The notes below the pieces were generated by a model. It did no database searches and was not told where the DNA came from. It saw only the letters and a program-made list of their open reading frames with translations. Shown here piece by piece: positions 42,053-52,174 of a stretch of DNA of 64,000 bases (position 1 is the stretch's first letter; each line of letters begins with the position of its first letter). A program made the position numbers and the translations under genes. This stretch comes from CAVPFA01 sp963703655 (GTDB taxonomy: Bacteria; Actinomycetota; Acidimicrobiia; Acidimicrobiales; Bog-793): positions 496,001 to 560,000 of the forward strand of contig CAVPFA010000003.1 in NCBI GenBank assembly GCA_963703655.1, read 5' to 3'.

Positions 42053-42796
42053 ATGACCATGCCGGGCCGTGGCCGCGCCATCGTCGCAGCGATCGGGGCC
42101 GTCATCGCAGTAGGTGTCGGCTACCACTTCGGTGGGGAGCTCCACGGCAAGCACGCCACCACCCAACACCGGGTCATCGCCTACTCGGCCGCCGGTGTGT
42201 TCCTCGTGCTCGGCTCTGCCACGATCCGCCGGATCGCTAATGACCTGGGTCGCGCCGTGGCCCAAGCCGACCGTGCATCCGCCTCGGTGATAAGGCTGGT
42301 CCTCACCATCGTCGGGAGCATCGTCGTCGTGCTCGTGACCCTGGCGATGCTGCACATCGACGTGTCGCAGCTGCTACTGGGCGGCGCGATCACCGGAATC
42401 GTGCTCGGCATCGCAGCTCAGCAGAGCCTCGGCAACATGTTCGCCGGCATCGTGCTGATGTTGGCACGACCGTTTCGAGCGGGCGACCACATCCGCGTCA
42501 GGACCGGCATGCTCGGCGGCGCGTTCGAAGGCGACGTCGTCTCGATGGGGCTGACCTACGTCACCTTCTCGACGGAGGAAGGCACGACACTCGTGCCGAA
42601 CCTGACAATGCTCGCGTCAGGGATTGTCCGCTCGCCCCGGCCGCTCCCCGACGCGGCAGTCGCCGGCCAGCAGCCCGCTCCGTCGCCCGGCCCCGCTGCG
42701 CCGGATCCGCCGGCGGCCGCGCCGCCGCCCGGCGTTGGCGCGCCAGCTGCGCCGGCGGACCAGCAGCCGGGTGCGCCAGCGGGGCCCGCAGCCTGA
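42053..42796 (+). CDS. Small MscS-type mechanosensitive channel
   Basis: 247 residues. Three membrane segments are seen (AIVAAIGAVIAVGVG, VIAYSAAGVFLVLGSA, LVLTIVGSIVVVLVTLAML). The MscS pore helix and beta domain follow: LLLGGAITGIVLGIAAQQSLGN, FAGIVLMLARPFRAGDHIRV, then LTYVTFSTEEGTTLVPNLTML. The C-terminal 55 residues are Pro/Ala repeats without the usual cytoplasmic cage. Releases solutes on osmotic downshock. Confidence 0.87.
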   Translation: MTMPGRGRAIVAAIGAVIAVGVGYHFGGELHGKHATTQHRVIAYSAAGVFLVLGSATIRRIANDLGRAVAQADRASASVIRLVLTIVGSIVVVLVTLAMLHIDVSQLLLGGAITGIVLGIAAQQSLGNMFAGIVLMLARPFRAGDHIRVRTGMLGGAFEGDVVSMGLTYVTFSTEEGTTLVPNLTMLASGIVRSPRPLPDAAVAGQQPAPSPGPAAPDPPAAAPPPGVGAPAAPADQQPGAPAGPAA

Positions 42797-42928
42797 TCCT
42801 CACCCCGTCCCGGCGGAGTCAACCCGGGCCGAGCGCGGTCACGCGATCGTCACGCAAGACGCCTTCCGTCGCATGCAGGCCCGGGAGTACGCTTGTGCGA
42901 GAAACGTCACGAAAGGGAGACCCGAAAT

Positions 42929-43135
42929 ATGACCCTGACAGGCGTGGTCGACGATCACATGCTGACCAAGTATCGCGTGTTGCTCGACCGGGAGGATGAA
43001 GCGTTCGACGGGCTCGAGCATTCGTACGAGGATGGAGACCGTGACCACTTCGAGGCCGACTTCAACGACTGGGTGCAGGCCGTGAGCTGCCGGCTCGCCT
43101 ATCTGAAGCGTCTTGGATTCGAGGTCAGCCCCTGA
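42929..43135 (+). CDS. Small hypothetical protein
   Basis: 68 residues from the ATG at 42929, with AAAGGGAGA about 8 bases upstream; the frame is open to 42893 but that start has no ribosome site. It is acidic (LLDREDEAFDGLEHSYEDGD) and ends in an amphipathic helix (DWVQAVSCRLAYLKRLGF). No family recognised. Confidence 0.55.
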   Translation: MTLTGVVDDHMLTKYRVLLDREDEAFDGLEHSYEDGDRDHFEADFNDWVQAVSCRLAYLKRLGFEVSP

Positions 43136-43198
43136 GCTCCGCCCTTCCGACCGGCCGGCCGTAGAGGCCGTCTTGAGGCTCGCAACCGCTCGGACGCC

Positions 43199-43621
43199 AT
43201 GAGCTACATTCCCCCCGGAGTCGACGTGCCCCTTGCCGGTTGGGGCGTCCGTGCCTTGGGAACCATCGTCGACGGCGTAATCATCGGCATCCCGGCGTAT
43301 TTCATCGACCGCTTGTCGGGGATCCGCGGGAAAACCGGTTACCTGTACCTCGACCTCGCCGTCAGCTTCGTTTACTCGTTCGCACTGATCGGGTACCTGG
43401 GCCATACCGTCGGGATGGCATGGCTGCGGCTCGACGCGGTCGACGCCGTCGACGGGCGGCTCCCGATCGGTCCGGCCAAGGCGGCGATCAGGTCGCTCGC
43501 CGCCGGCGCTCTGACCATCGTCCCTGTCGGTGCGTTCGTCGACTTGCTTTGGCCGCTCTGGGACCCCCGCAACCAGACGCTCCACGACAAGGCCGCCGGG
43601 ACCGTCGTCCTGCGCCGCTGA
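43199..43621 (+). CDS. RDD-family membrane protein
   Basis: 140 residues. The RDD pattern is visible: LAGWGVRALGTIVDGVIIGI (Arg-Asp in the first helix), a second helix with VSFVYSFALIGYLGHTVGM, a hydrophilic turn WLRLDAVDAVDGR, and a third helix ending in VPVGAFVDLLWPLWDPRNQTLHDKAAGTVVL. The Trp-Asp/Leu-His-Asp-Lys ending is diagnostic. Function of most RDD proteins is unknown; some act in ion exchange. Confidence 0.85.
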   Translation: MSYIPPGVDVPLAGWGVRALGTIVDGVIIGIPAYFIDRLSGIRGKTGYLYLDLAVSFVYSFALIGYLGHTVGMAWLRLDAVDAVDGRLPIGPAKAAIRSLAAGALTIVPVGAFVDLLWPLWDPRNQTLHDKAAGTVVLRR

Positions 43622-43643
43622 GGCGCCGGGCCCACGCTTCGAC

Positions 43644-44663
43644 CTAGCCGTCGCCGAGCAGCCCCGCCACCTCGGCCCGCTCCTCGAGCAGCTCGGCCGT
43701 GGTCTCGCGTATCCGCTCGAGCGCGAACTCGCCGTGGTGCTGGCCGGCCACGACCTCACAGGTACTCCCGTCGGATCGGACGGGATAGCCGAACTGCAAT
43801 CCCTCCGGGACGCCGTACTCGCCCCGCGAGACCATCCCGAGCGACACCCAGTCGCCTGGTGGCGTCGGCCGCAGGATGCTCGCGACCGAGTCGATCGCGG
43901 CGTTGGCGGCGCTCGCCGCCGACGAGAGACCGCGCGCCTCGATGACCGCTGCGCCGCGCCTTTGCACAGTCGTCAGGAACACGCCTTCCAGCCACGTGCG
44001 GTCGGGTATCACCTCGACGGCCAGCCGGCCCCCGATCCTCGCGTTCTCATAATCAGGAAACTGCGTCGGTGAATGGTTGCCGTATACCCCCACGTTCGTC
44101 ACCTGCGCGACGGGCACCCCGGCCCTGCTCGAGAGAAGGCTCTGGGCCCGGTTCTGGTCGAGGCGCATCATGGAGAACCAGCGGTCCGCCGGCACCTCCG
44201 GCGCGTTCGACCGGGCGATGAGGCAGTTCGTGTTGCACGGGTTGCCGACCACGAGGACCCGCACGTCCGGCGCCGCCTGCTCGGCGATGGCCCGGCCCTG
44301 GGGCTTGAAGATCCCGCCGTTGACCCCCAGGAGGTCCTTCCGCTCCATGCCCGCCTTGCGGGGGACCGCTCCGACGAGCAGCGCGACGGAGGTCCCCCTG
44401 AAGGCCGTCGAAAGGTCGCTCGTCGCCTCGATTCCGGCGAGCAGCGGGAACGCACAGTCCTCGAGCTCCATCACGACACCCTCGAGGGCCTTCATCGCGG
44501 GCTCGATCTCGAGCAGGCGGAGCACCATCGGCTGCCCTTCGCCGAGCATCTGGCCCGAGGCGATCCGGAATAGCAGGGAGTAGCCGATCTGGCCCGCGGC
44601 ACCGGTGACGGTGACGTGAACTGGTCGCGGGGCCGGTACATGGGGGGTCGGGGTGTCACTCAC
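43644..44663 (-). CDS. mdh: Malate dehydrogenase
   Basis: 339 residues from the GTG at 44663, which places VSDTPTPHVPAPRPVHVTVTG before the Rossmann fold; an upstream in-frame start at 44702 is less likely. Motifs: VTGAAGQIGYSLLFRIASG (NAD site), LLVGAVPRKAGMERKDLL with substrate arginines, VVGNPCNTNCLIA, MMRLDQNRA and VYGNHSPTQFPD with the catalytic His. The sequence is of the two-domain MDH type common in actinobacteria. It follows icd on the same strand. Confidence 0.92.
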   Translation of the reverse strand: MSDTPTPHVPAPRPVHVTVTGAAGQIGYSLLFRIASGQMLGEGQPMVLRLLEIEPAMKALEGVVMELEDCAFPLLAGIEATSDLSTAFRGTSVALLVGAVPRKAGMERKDLLGVNGGIFKPQGRAIAEQAAPDVRVLVVGNPCNTNCLIARSNAPEVPADRWFSMMRLDQNRAQSLLSSRAGVPVAQVTNVGVYGNHSPTQFPDYENARIGGRLAVEVIPDRTWLEGVFLTTVQRRGAAVIEARGLSSAASAANAAIDSVASILRPTPPGDWVSLGMVSRGEYGVPEGLQFGYPVRSDGSTCEVVAGQHHGEFALERIRETTAELLEERAEVAGLLGDG

Positions 44664-44784
44664 GGGATGCGAGATTAGGGGCTCGGCCGGTCCCGCCCGC
44701 ACCGTTCCGCCAAAAGGCGTTTCACGACGGCCGCTCGGAGGCGCTCGACGACGGCCGCGCGCGACGACCGCGCTGGAGGGCCCC

Positions 44785-45981
44785 TCAGAGGCGCTCGGCG
44801 ATGGCCTCGGCGAACTGGCTGCAACGGACCTCGTGCGCGCCCTCCATCAAACGGGCGAGGTCGTAGGTGACGATCCGGTCCGCGATCGTGCGCTCGAGCG
44901 CCGCGACGATGTCGTCGGCGGCCTGATGCCAGCCGAGGTGCTCGAACATGAGCACGCCCGACAGCAAAAGCGAGCTGGGGTTGACCTTGTCCTGGCCCGC
45001 GTACTTCGGCGCCGTGCCGTGAGTCGCCTCGAAGACGCCATGACCGCTCACGTAGTTGATGTTGCCGCCGGGCGCCATCCCGATCCCTCCGACCTGCGCC
45101 GCGAGCGCGTCGGAGAGGTAGTCCCCGTTGAGGTTCGTCGCAGCGATGACGTCGAACTCGTCGGGCCGGGTGAGGACCTGCTGGAAGGTGATGTCGGCTA
45201 TGGCGTCCTTCACGAGGATCTTGTCGCCGGGTTGGCCTCCGCAATCCTCCCAGCTCACCGCCACGTCGGAGAACTCGTCGCGGGCCACCTCGTAGCCCCA
45301 GTTGCGGAAGGCGCCCTCCGTGAACTTCTGGATGTTCCCCTTGTGCATGAGCGTGACGCTTCGCCGGTTGCGCCGCACGGCGTAGTTCAAAGCTGCGCGG
45401 ACGAGACGCTTGGACCCGGTCTCCGATATGGGCTTGATGCCGATGCCCGAGTCGGGCCGGATCGTCCACCCGAACTGCTCCTCGAGGTAGGCGATCAGCC
45501 GCCGGGCCTCTTCGGTGCCCTCCTGCAGCTCGAGGCCGGCGTAGACGTCCTCGGTGTTCTCCCGGAAGATGACCATGTCCACCTTCTCGGGGTGGAGGAC
45601 CGGCGTCGGCACGCCGGTGAACCACCGCACCGGGCGCAGGCACACGTACAGGTCGAGCAACTGGCGCAGCGCGACGTTGAGCGACCGTAAGCCGCCGCCG
45701 ACCGGGGTCGTGAGGGGCCCTTTGATGCCGATCAGAAGTTCCCGGAACGCATCGACGGTCTCGTCGGGCAGCCACTCCCCCGTCGCCTTGAAGGCCTTCT
45801 CGCCGGCGAGCACTTCCTTCCAGGAGATCTGTCTGTTGTGTCTGGCCGCCGCAGCGTCGAGCACCAGTTGAGCAGCCGGCCAGATGTCGACCCCGATCCC
45901 GTCGCCTTCGATGTAGGGGATGACGGGCTCCTCCGGCACATGGAGCGCGCCGCTCGGCGCCATGGTGATCTTTGCGGGCAC
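44785..45981 (-). CDS. icd: NADP-dependent isocitrate dehydrogenase
   Basis: 398 residues. Isocitrate-binding sequence is GGGLRSLNVALRQLLDLYVCLRPVRWF, with the regulatory Ser position retained. Further blocks are VDMVIFRENTEDVYAGLE, SKRLVRAALNYAVR, VTLMHKGNIQKFTEGAFR, NLNGDYLSDALAAQVGGIGMAPG and the adenine site ATHGTAPKYAGQDKVNPSS. Homodimeric bacterial type close to the E. coli enzyme. Same strand as mdh and folD, forming a TCA/one-carbon gene run. Confidence 0.94.
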   Translation of the reverse strand: MPAKITMAPSGALHVPEEPVIPYIEGDGIGVDIWPAAQLVLDAAAARHNRQISWKEVLAGEKAFKATGEWLPDETVDAFRELLIGIKGPLTTPVGGGLRSLNVALRQLLDLYVCLRPVRWFTGVPTPVLHPEKVDMVIFRENTEDVYAGLELQEGTEEARRLIAYLEEQFGWTIRPDSGIGIKPISETGSKRLVRAALNYAVRRNRRSVTLMHKGNIQKFTEGAFRNWGYEVARDEFSDVAVSWEDCGGQPGDKILVKDAIADITFQQVLTRPDEFDVIAATNLNGDYLSDALAAQVGGIGMAPGGNINYVSGHGVFEATHGTAPKYAGQDKVNPSSLLLSGVLMFEHLGWHQAADDIVAALERTIADRIVTYDLARLMEGAHEVRCSQFAEAIAERL

Positions 45982-46015
45982 GCGGCGAGCCTAGTGAGCA
46001 GGGAGCCGCGGGCCG

Positions 46016-46872
46016 CTAGCGCGCCCTGCGCTCGGCGGCGAGCACTGTGTTTCGCAGGAGCATCGCCCGGGTCATCGGGCCGACCCCGCCGATGCGCGGC
46101 GTGATCCAGCCCGCGACCTCCGCCACGGACTCGTCCACGTCCGACAGCAGCCGCTTGCCGTCGCGCGAGACCCCGGCGCCCACGACGGCCGCGCCCGGCC
46201 TGACCATGTCGGGCGTGACCAGGTTCGCCCGCCCCGCAGCCGCGACGACGACGTCGCCCTGGGCGACGTACTCACCGAGGTTCGCGACGCCGGTGTGGAC
46301 GACGGTGACCGCAGCGTTGCAACCCGGACGCTTCAGCGCCAGGAGCAGCGCGAGGGGGCGGCCGATCGTGAGCCCCCGGCCGATGATCACGACGTGTTGC
46401 CCGCTCACCGGCACGTCATACGCGCCGAGCAGCTCGACGATCCCCGCCGGAGTGCACGGGAGGGGCCCCGGCGCGCCCATCACGAGACGCCCGAGGTTGA
46501 CGGGGTGCAGACCGTCGACGTCCTTGTCCGGGTCCACGGCCATGAGGGTCCGCTCTTCGTCCAGGTGCGCGGGCAGCGGCAGCTGGACGAGGAACGCGTC
46601 AACCTCGGGATTCGCACTGAACGACTGGACCACGAGCTCGAGGTGTTCTTGGGTCACGTCCCCAGGAAGCTCCTCGTGCACAGAGACGATCCCGACCTGT
46701 GCGCAGTCCTGGTGCTTCATCGCGACGTAACGGGCGCTCGGGCCGTCGTCGCCGACGAGAATCGTCCCGAGCCCGGGCGTGACGCCGGCCGCCTTGAGCT
46801 CCGCCACCCGCTCGGCCAGGTCCGCCCGGACCCGTGCGGCGAGCGCCTCCCCGTCCAGCAGGATTGCGGACA

Positions 46873-46873
<1 letters not shown>
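46016..46873 (-). CDS. folD: Bifunctional methylenetetrahydrofolate dehydrogenase/cyclohydrolase FolD
   Basis: 285 residues. The active-site Tyr49-x3-Lys53 (YVAMKHQDC) is present, with VDAFLVQLPLPAHLDEERTL, DPDKDVDGLHPVNLGRLV, LPCTPAGIVELL, VVIIGRGLTIGRPLALLL and VVAAAGRANLV. Its start codon overlaps the purH stop by one base. It interconverts methylene-, methenyl- and formyl-tetrahydrofolate and thus supplies the cofactor used by the purH and purN products just upstream. Confidence 0.94.
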
Positions 46874-48420
<1,547 letters not shown>

Positions 48421-48433
48421 CGCCCGGACGATA

Positions 48434-49126
48434 TCAGCGGCCCATGACGGAGGGGTCCGCCGATAATTGGGCCATCACGCGGCGTATCGTCTGGGGGTAC
48501 AGGCGTCGCTCGACGACCTTGATCCGCTCGTGCAAGGTTGCGACCGTGTCGTCTCCGAGCACCGGTACTACCTCCTGGGCGAGGATGGGGCCTGCGTCCA
48601 CCTCGGGCGTCACGAGGTGCACGGTGCACCCGGTGAACGCGACGCCCGCCTGGAGCGCTTCCTCGACGGCGTGCCAGCCCTTGAACGCCGGGAGCAACGC
48701 CGGATGGGTGTTCAAGATCCTGCCCGGATAGGCCTCGTGAATCCCGCTTGCGAGTACCGTCCCGAAGCCCGCCATGGCGACGAGCGCCACGCCGTGGTGC
48801 TCGAGGGCGGCGACGACCTGGGCGGTGTAAGCGTCGCGGTCGAATTCTGACCCGAAGCTCTTGCGCTCGATCCGCTCGACGGGGATGCCCGCACGCTCGG
48901 CAACGCTCTCCGCTTCGCAAGCCCGGTCGACCAGGACGACTTTGATCGGCAGCGCGCCATCCACGAGTGCCGCCAGGATCGTGCCAGACCCCGACGCCAG
49001 GACGGCTATTGTTGGGTCACCGTCCCGGTGGGAGGCGGGTGACAGTAACGAGCCTGCCGATCCGCAGGCTTGTGGAGCGCGATCAGTAGCGGAGGGGCTG
49101 GTCTGGTCGGACATCCAGGTCATCAT
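48434..49126 (-). CDS. purN: Phosphoribosylglycinamide formyltransferase PurN
   Basis: 230 residues as opened; internal ATGs at 49123 and 49111 could also serve as start. The formyltransferase core is IAVLASGSGTILAALVD, LVDRACEAESVAERAGIPV, MAGFGTVLASGIHEAYPGRILNTHPALLPAF with the catalytic His, GCTVHLVTPEVDAGPILAQE with the catalytic Asp, and RIKVVERRLYPQTIRRV. Adds the first formyl group in purine synthesis. The stop is 13 bases from purH. A divergent repeat-rich gene starts 68 bases away. Confidence 0.92.
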   Translation of the reverse strand: MMTWMSDQTSPSATDRAPQACGSAGSLLSPASHRDGDPTIAVLASGSGTILAALVDGALPIKVVLVDRACEAESVAERAGIPVERIERKSFGSEFDRDAYTAQVVAALEHHGVALVAMAGFGTVLASGIHEAYPGRILNTHPALLPAFKGWHAVEEALQAGVAFTGCTVHLVTPEVDAGPILAQEVVPVLGDDTVATLHERIKVVERRLYPQTIRRVMAQLSADPSVMGR

Positions 49127-49194
49127 GCCTGCAAATCAAGGCCTCAGGTAGCGAGACTCGCCTCGCTACGGCCCTCCGGGGCATTTCGGGACGG

Positions 49195-52119
49195 ATGAGG
49201 AGTAATCAGTTGAGCGACGACCTCCAGGCCAAAGGCTGGTGGCTCGCGTCCGACGGCAGGTGGTACCCGCCGGAGCTTCATCCCGCCGCGCGACCGCTCG
49301 TCACGACAGACGAGGACCGTTTCGCCGCCCTGTTCGACGCCGCCATCGGCGTTGACCGGGTCCGGGAGAACGTCGTGTCCCAATATCAAGGCGAGCGCCG
49401 GACCGGTTACTCGTCCGCCGGCAACGGCAACGACACCCACCTCGGCCCCCAGCGCGTGAATGCGGGCCGCCGCAGCTCGGATCGGGGCGTCGGGGTGCGC
49501 CACGGAACAGAGGCCCAGCCGCGGTTCCGGACCCGCGAGTCGACGGACTGGCCGCACGAGGCGCGGGACCCCACCGCACCCGTCACTCCGCGGCCCGAGA
49601 TCCCTAGAAGGGCGGGCACTCGTGAGAGACCGGGCACCGGGCCGGCGCCCTCGCCTCCTGCGAGCGGGGCCAGGGCGGAGATGAGCCCCCCACCCGCGCG
49701 AGGAACGTCCTTCCGGCCCACGATTCCGGAGCCGCCACAGCCGGACCCGACAACCGCGCTCGTAGCGCCTCAATCACCGCCGCCTCCACCGACTTCCCCT
49801 CCCTGGTTGGGCTCTCCCCAACCCGCAACGCCACCACCGCCGGCGCCCGAGCCGGAGCGAGCGGAACAGGCACCGGCGCCCGCGGTATCGGCGGCACCGG
49901 AGACGGGGCACGCGGCACCGGCGCCCGCGCCGACGCGCACTGCATCGGAGCCGGCACTGGCCCCGCCGGCGCCCGGGCCAGCGCGCCCTGCATCGGAGCT
50001 GGGACCCGAGACGGCGGATACAGGGCCACTCGAGCCTGCACCGATGAGACTGCCGCCCTCGGCTCGACGCCGCTCTTCCGCGTCCCGGCAAGGCCACGAT
50101 CTTCGTCAAGCTGTGGCCGGGGCGGTGGCTCGAGCGGCAGCTCAAGCCCCATTAGTCCCGTCGGGACCGGATGAGTCCGGGAACGGGACGCTTCAGGCGG
50201 CTCGAACCTCGTCCCTGTGGCGGGAGAGCGATCCTACGCCGGCACCACTTGAGCACCCTTCGCCTCCCGAAGATACGTCGTCGCTACCGGGTCCGGTCGG
50301 CCCTGTCGGTCCGCCTGGCCCCGCCGGTCCCGTCGGTCCCGCCGGCCCGGCTGGCCCCGCTGGCCCGGTCGGTCAGGCTCCTCTTGCGGACCATTACGAG
50401 GATCTCGCCGGCCTGGCGCGTCAGCACCCTACGTCGGGTATGGCCGCAAGACGGCGGGCCGACCGGCCAATCTCGGCGGCGATCCGGCCGGCACAGAGCG
50501 CCGAGGTCGGACCGGCCGAGGTCGCGCCGGTGGAGCCGGCCGGGGTCGAGGCGGTCCAGGTCGAGGCGGTCGAGCAGGCCGAGCCTGAGCCGGCACAGTC
50601 GTCGCCGGTCCAGCCGGCCGAGGCAATCCAGCCGGTCGGGTCTGCGCCGGTCCAGCCGGCCGGGGTCGCGCCTGTCGAGCCAGCCGAGCCTGAGCCGGCA
50701 CAGGTCGAGCCGCTCCAGGTCGAGGCGGTCCAGGTCGAGGCGGTCCAGGTCGAGGCGGTCCAGGTCGAGGCGGTCGAGCCGGCCGAGCCTGAGCCGGCAC
50801 AGGTCGAGCCGGCCGAGACGGTCCAGCCGGTCGGGTCCGAGCCTGTCCAGCCTGAGCCGATCAAAGCGGTCGCCCCTGAGCCGGCCGAGCTGGTCGCGCT
50901 GATCGAGGCTGTCGAGCTGGTCGCGCCGGTCGAGCCCGTCGAGCCGGAGGAGCCCGCAGACCCTCACGACGAGTCCGCCGCCATGGCACATGAGAACGCC
51001 CGGCCACGACCGGCCTCGAGCCCTCATTCGGGGATGGCGCCAACCTGGTCGGCGAGCCAATCTCCCTCTACCGCCGCGATGCAGCCCGAGGACACGGAAG
51101 ACAAGGCCGAAGAGACCCCCTGGCCTGTCGGGGAGAGACGCTCGGCCGCGCGCCAGGCCCGCAAACCGCTGCCCCTGGTGCTCCAGGCGGCGGTCGCGTC
51201 AGGGGTCTCACAAAGCGAGCCTGGCGAGTCCGAGGCGCTGCCGCCGGCGTCGAAACAACCACCGGGGGGCAGTGGGGGGTCGCCTCATGGAGGCCCGGCC
51301 TCAGGCAACGGCAAGGGCCCTGGCATCATCCGCCGATACGGCTCGGCCATCGCCGTCGTCGTGCTCTTCGCCGCCGCCGGGGGCGCGGCAGCGGGTATCG
51401 CGGCGCTCCGGGGCCCGATCAAAGCCCCTTCACCGACTCCCGCTCAGGACCAGGCCGCAGCCGACCGAGTATTCCTCAAGCCCAGTGAGTTCCCGGTCGG
51501 GTGGCGCGTTGCGAGAGCAGTGAGCGCCGGCTCGTACGGAGTGGGCTCAGTGCTGATCACTCCCTCGATAGTCCATTTCTGGCTCAACACGCATCCGGGA
51601 TGCAGGGTTCCGCTCGACACCCTCAGCGCCGCCATGACGCCTCATCCCGCCAAGACGACCGCTGTGGCGTCTTCACAAGCCACCAACCAGGGCCCGCTCG
51701 GTGAGTCTTGGCAGATCGCAGACACTGTCGCCTACCACACCACCGCGGCGCAGGTCTCTGGCCAGGCTGCAAGGGTGCGCTCGCTCCTTTCAGGGTCGAG
51801 CGCCGTAGCCTGCATCGGCCAGTTCTGGACCGCGGCCCTGACCGCTGAGCTCCCGACCGGCTCTCGAGTAGCCCTGACCGTGTCGAGTCCCACGATTCCG
51901 CCGTTGCCCGGCAACCCGTCGGTGTGGACCATGTCGATGACTGGCACGGCGACCGTCGGTCGTGTCGCGATCCCGATCCGTTTCGCGATCAGCGAGCTCG
52001 CGGTCGGTCGTGCCCAGGTGTCGCTGGCCGCAGCCGCCAAGGACGCGCCGATTCTCGGTCGTGTCGACCAGCGCCTGCTCACCACTTTGGCGATTCGAGC
52101 CGAGCGCTTCACCTCGTGA
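49195..52119 (+). CDS. Large repeat-rich single-pass membrane protein with collagen-like and VEAVQ-type repeats
   Basis: 974 residues from ATG 49195; TTG 49210 with GAGGAG upstream is an alternative. A short N-terminal motif (GWWLASDGRWYPPE) is of a type frequent in Acidimicrobiia. Then come Pro/Ala/Thr-rich sequence, a collagen-like Gly-Pro-x stretch (about 365-395), and an array of Val-Glu-Ala-Val-Gln and Glu-Pro-Ala-Gln repeats (about 440-580). One membrane helix (SAIAVVVLFAAAGGAAAGIAA) lies at about 720-740. About 220 residues of globular extracytoplasmic domain follow, with Cys in HPGCRVPLDT and AVACIGQFW. Probable cell-envelope protein; function unknown. Confidence 0.75.
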   Translation: MRSNQLSDDLQAKGWWLASDGRWYPPELHPAARPLVTTDEDRFAALFDAAIGVDRVRENVVSQYQGERRTGYSSAGNGNDTHLGPQRVNAGRRSSDRGVGVRHGTEAQPRFRTRESTDWPHEARDPTAPVTPRPEIPRRAGTRERPGTGPAPSPPASGARAEMSPPPARGTSFRPTIPEPPQPDPTTALVAPQSPPPPPTSPPWLGSPQPATPPPPAPEPERAEQAPAPAVSAAPETGHAAPAPAPTRTASEPALAPPAPGPARPASELGPETADTGPLEPAPMRLPPSARRRSSASRQGHDLRQAVAGAVARAAAQAPLVPSGPDESGNGTLQAARTSSLWRESDPTPAPLEHPSPPEDTSSLPGPVGPVGPPGPAGPVGPAGPAGPAGPVGQAPLADHYEDLAGLARQHPTSGMAARRRADRPISAAIRPAQSAEVGPAEVAPVEPAGVEAVQVEAVEQAEPEPAQSSPVQPAEAIQPVGSAPVQPAGVAPVEPAEPEPAQVEPLQVEAVQVEAVQVEAVQVEAVEPAEPEPAQVEPAETVQPVGSEPVQPEPIKAVAPEPAELVALIEAVELVAPVEPVEPEEPADPHDESAAMAHENARPRPASSPHSGMAPTWSASQSPSTAAMQPEDTEDKAEETPWPVGERRSAARQARKPLPLVLQAAVASGVSQSEPGESEALPPASKQPPGGSGGSPHGGPASGNGKGPGIIRRYGSAIAVVVLFAAAGGAAAGIAALRGPIKAPSPTPAQDQAAADRVFLKPSEFPVGWRVARAVSAGSYGVGSVLITPSIVHFWLNTHPGCRVPLDTLSAAMTPHPAKTTAVASSQATNQGPLGESWQIADTVAYHTTAAQVSGQAARVRSLLSGSSAVACIGQFWTAALTAELPTGSRVALTVSSPTIPPLPGNPSVWTMSMTGTATVGRVAIPIRFAISELAVGRAQVSLAAAAKDAPILGRVDQRLLTTLAIRAERFTS
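50533..50940 (+). repeat. 15-bp-type tandem repeats encoding VEAVQ/EPAQ units
   Basis: Units of GTCCAGGTCGAGGCG repeat head to tail at about 50715-50775 and recur in altered form on both sides, interleaved with GAGCCTGAGCCGGCACAG units. All preserve the reading frame of the surrounding gene. The array can expand or contract without frameshift. Confidence 0.8.
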
Positions 52120-52174
52120 GCGGGGCGTCCTCGCCGGGCACCGGTCCGCGCGGCACCGATACGAGCTGCGCTGT

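Noticed and set aside
50171..51060. Arg/Ser-rich and Leu/Asp-rich frames across the repeat-rich gene on both strands
   Set aside because: They are alternate readings of the 15-bp repeats with extreme composition.
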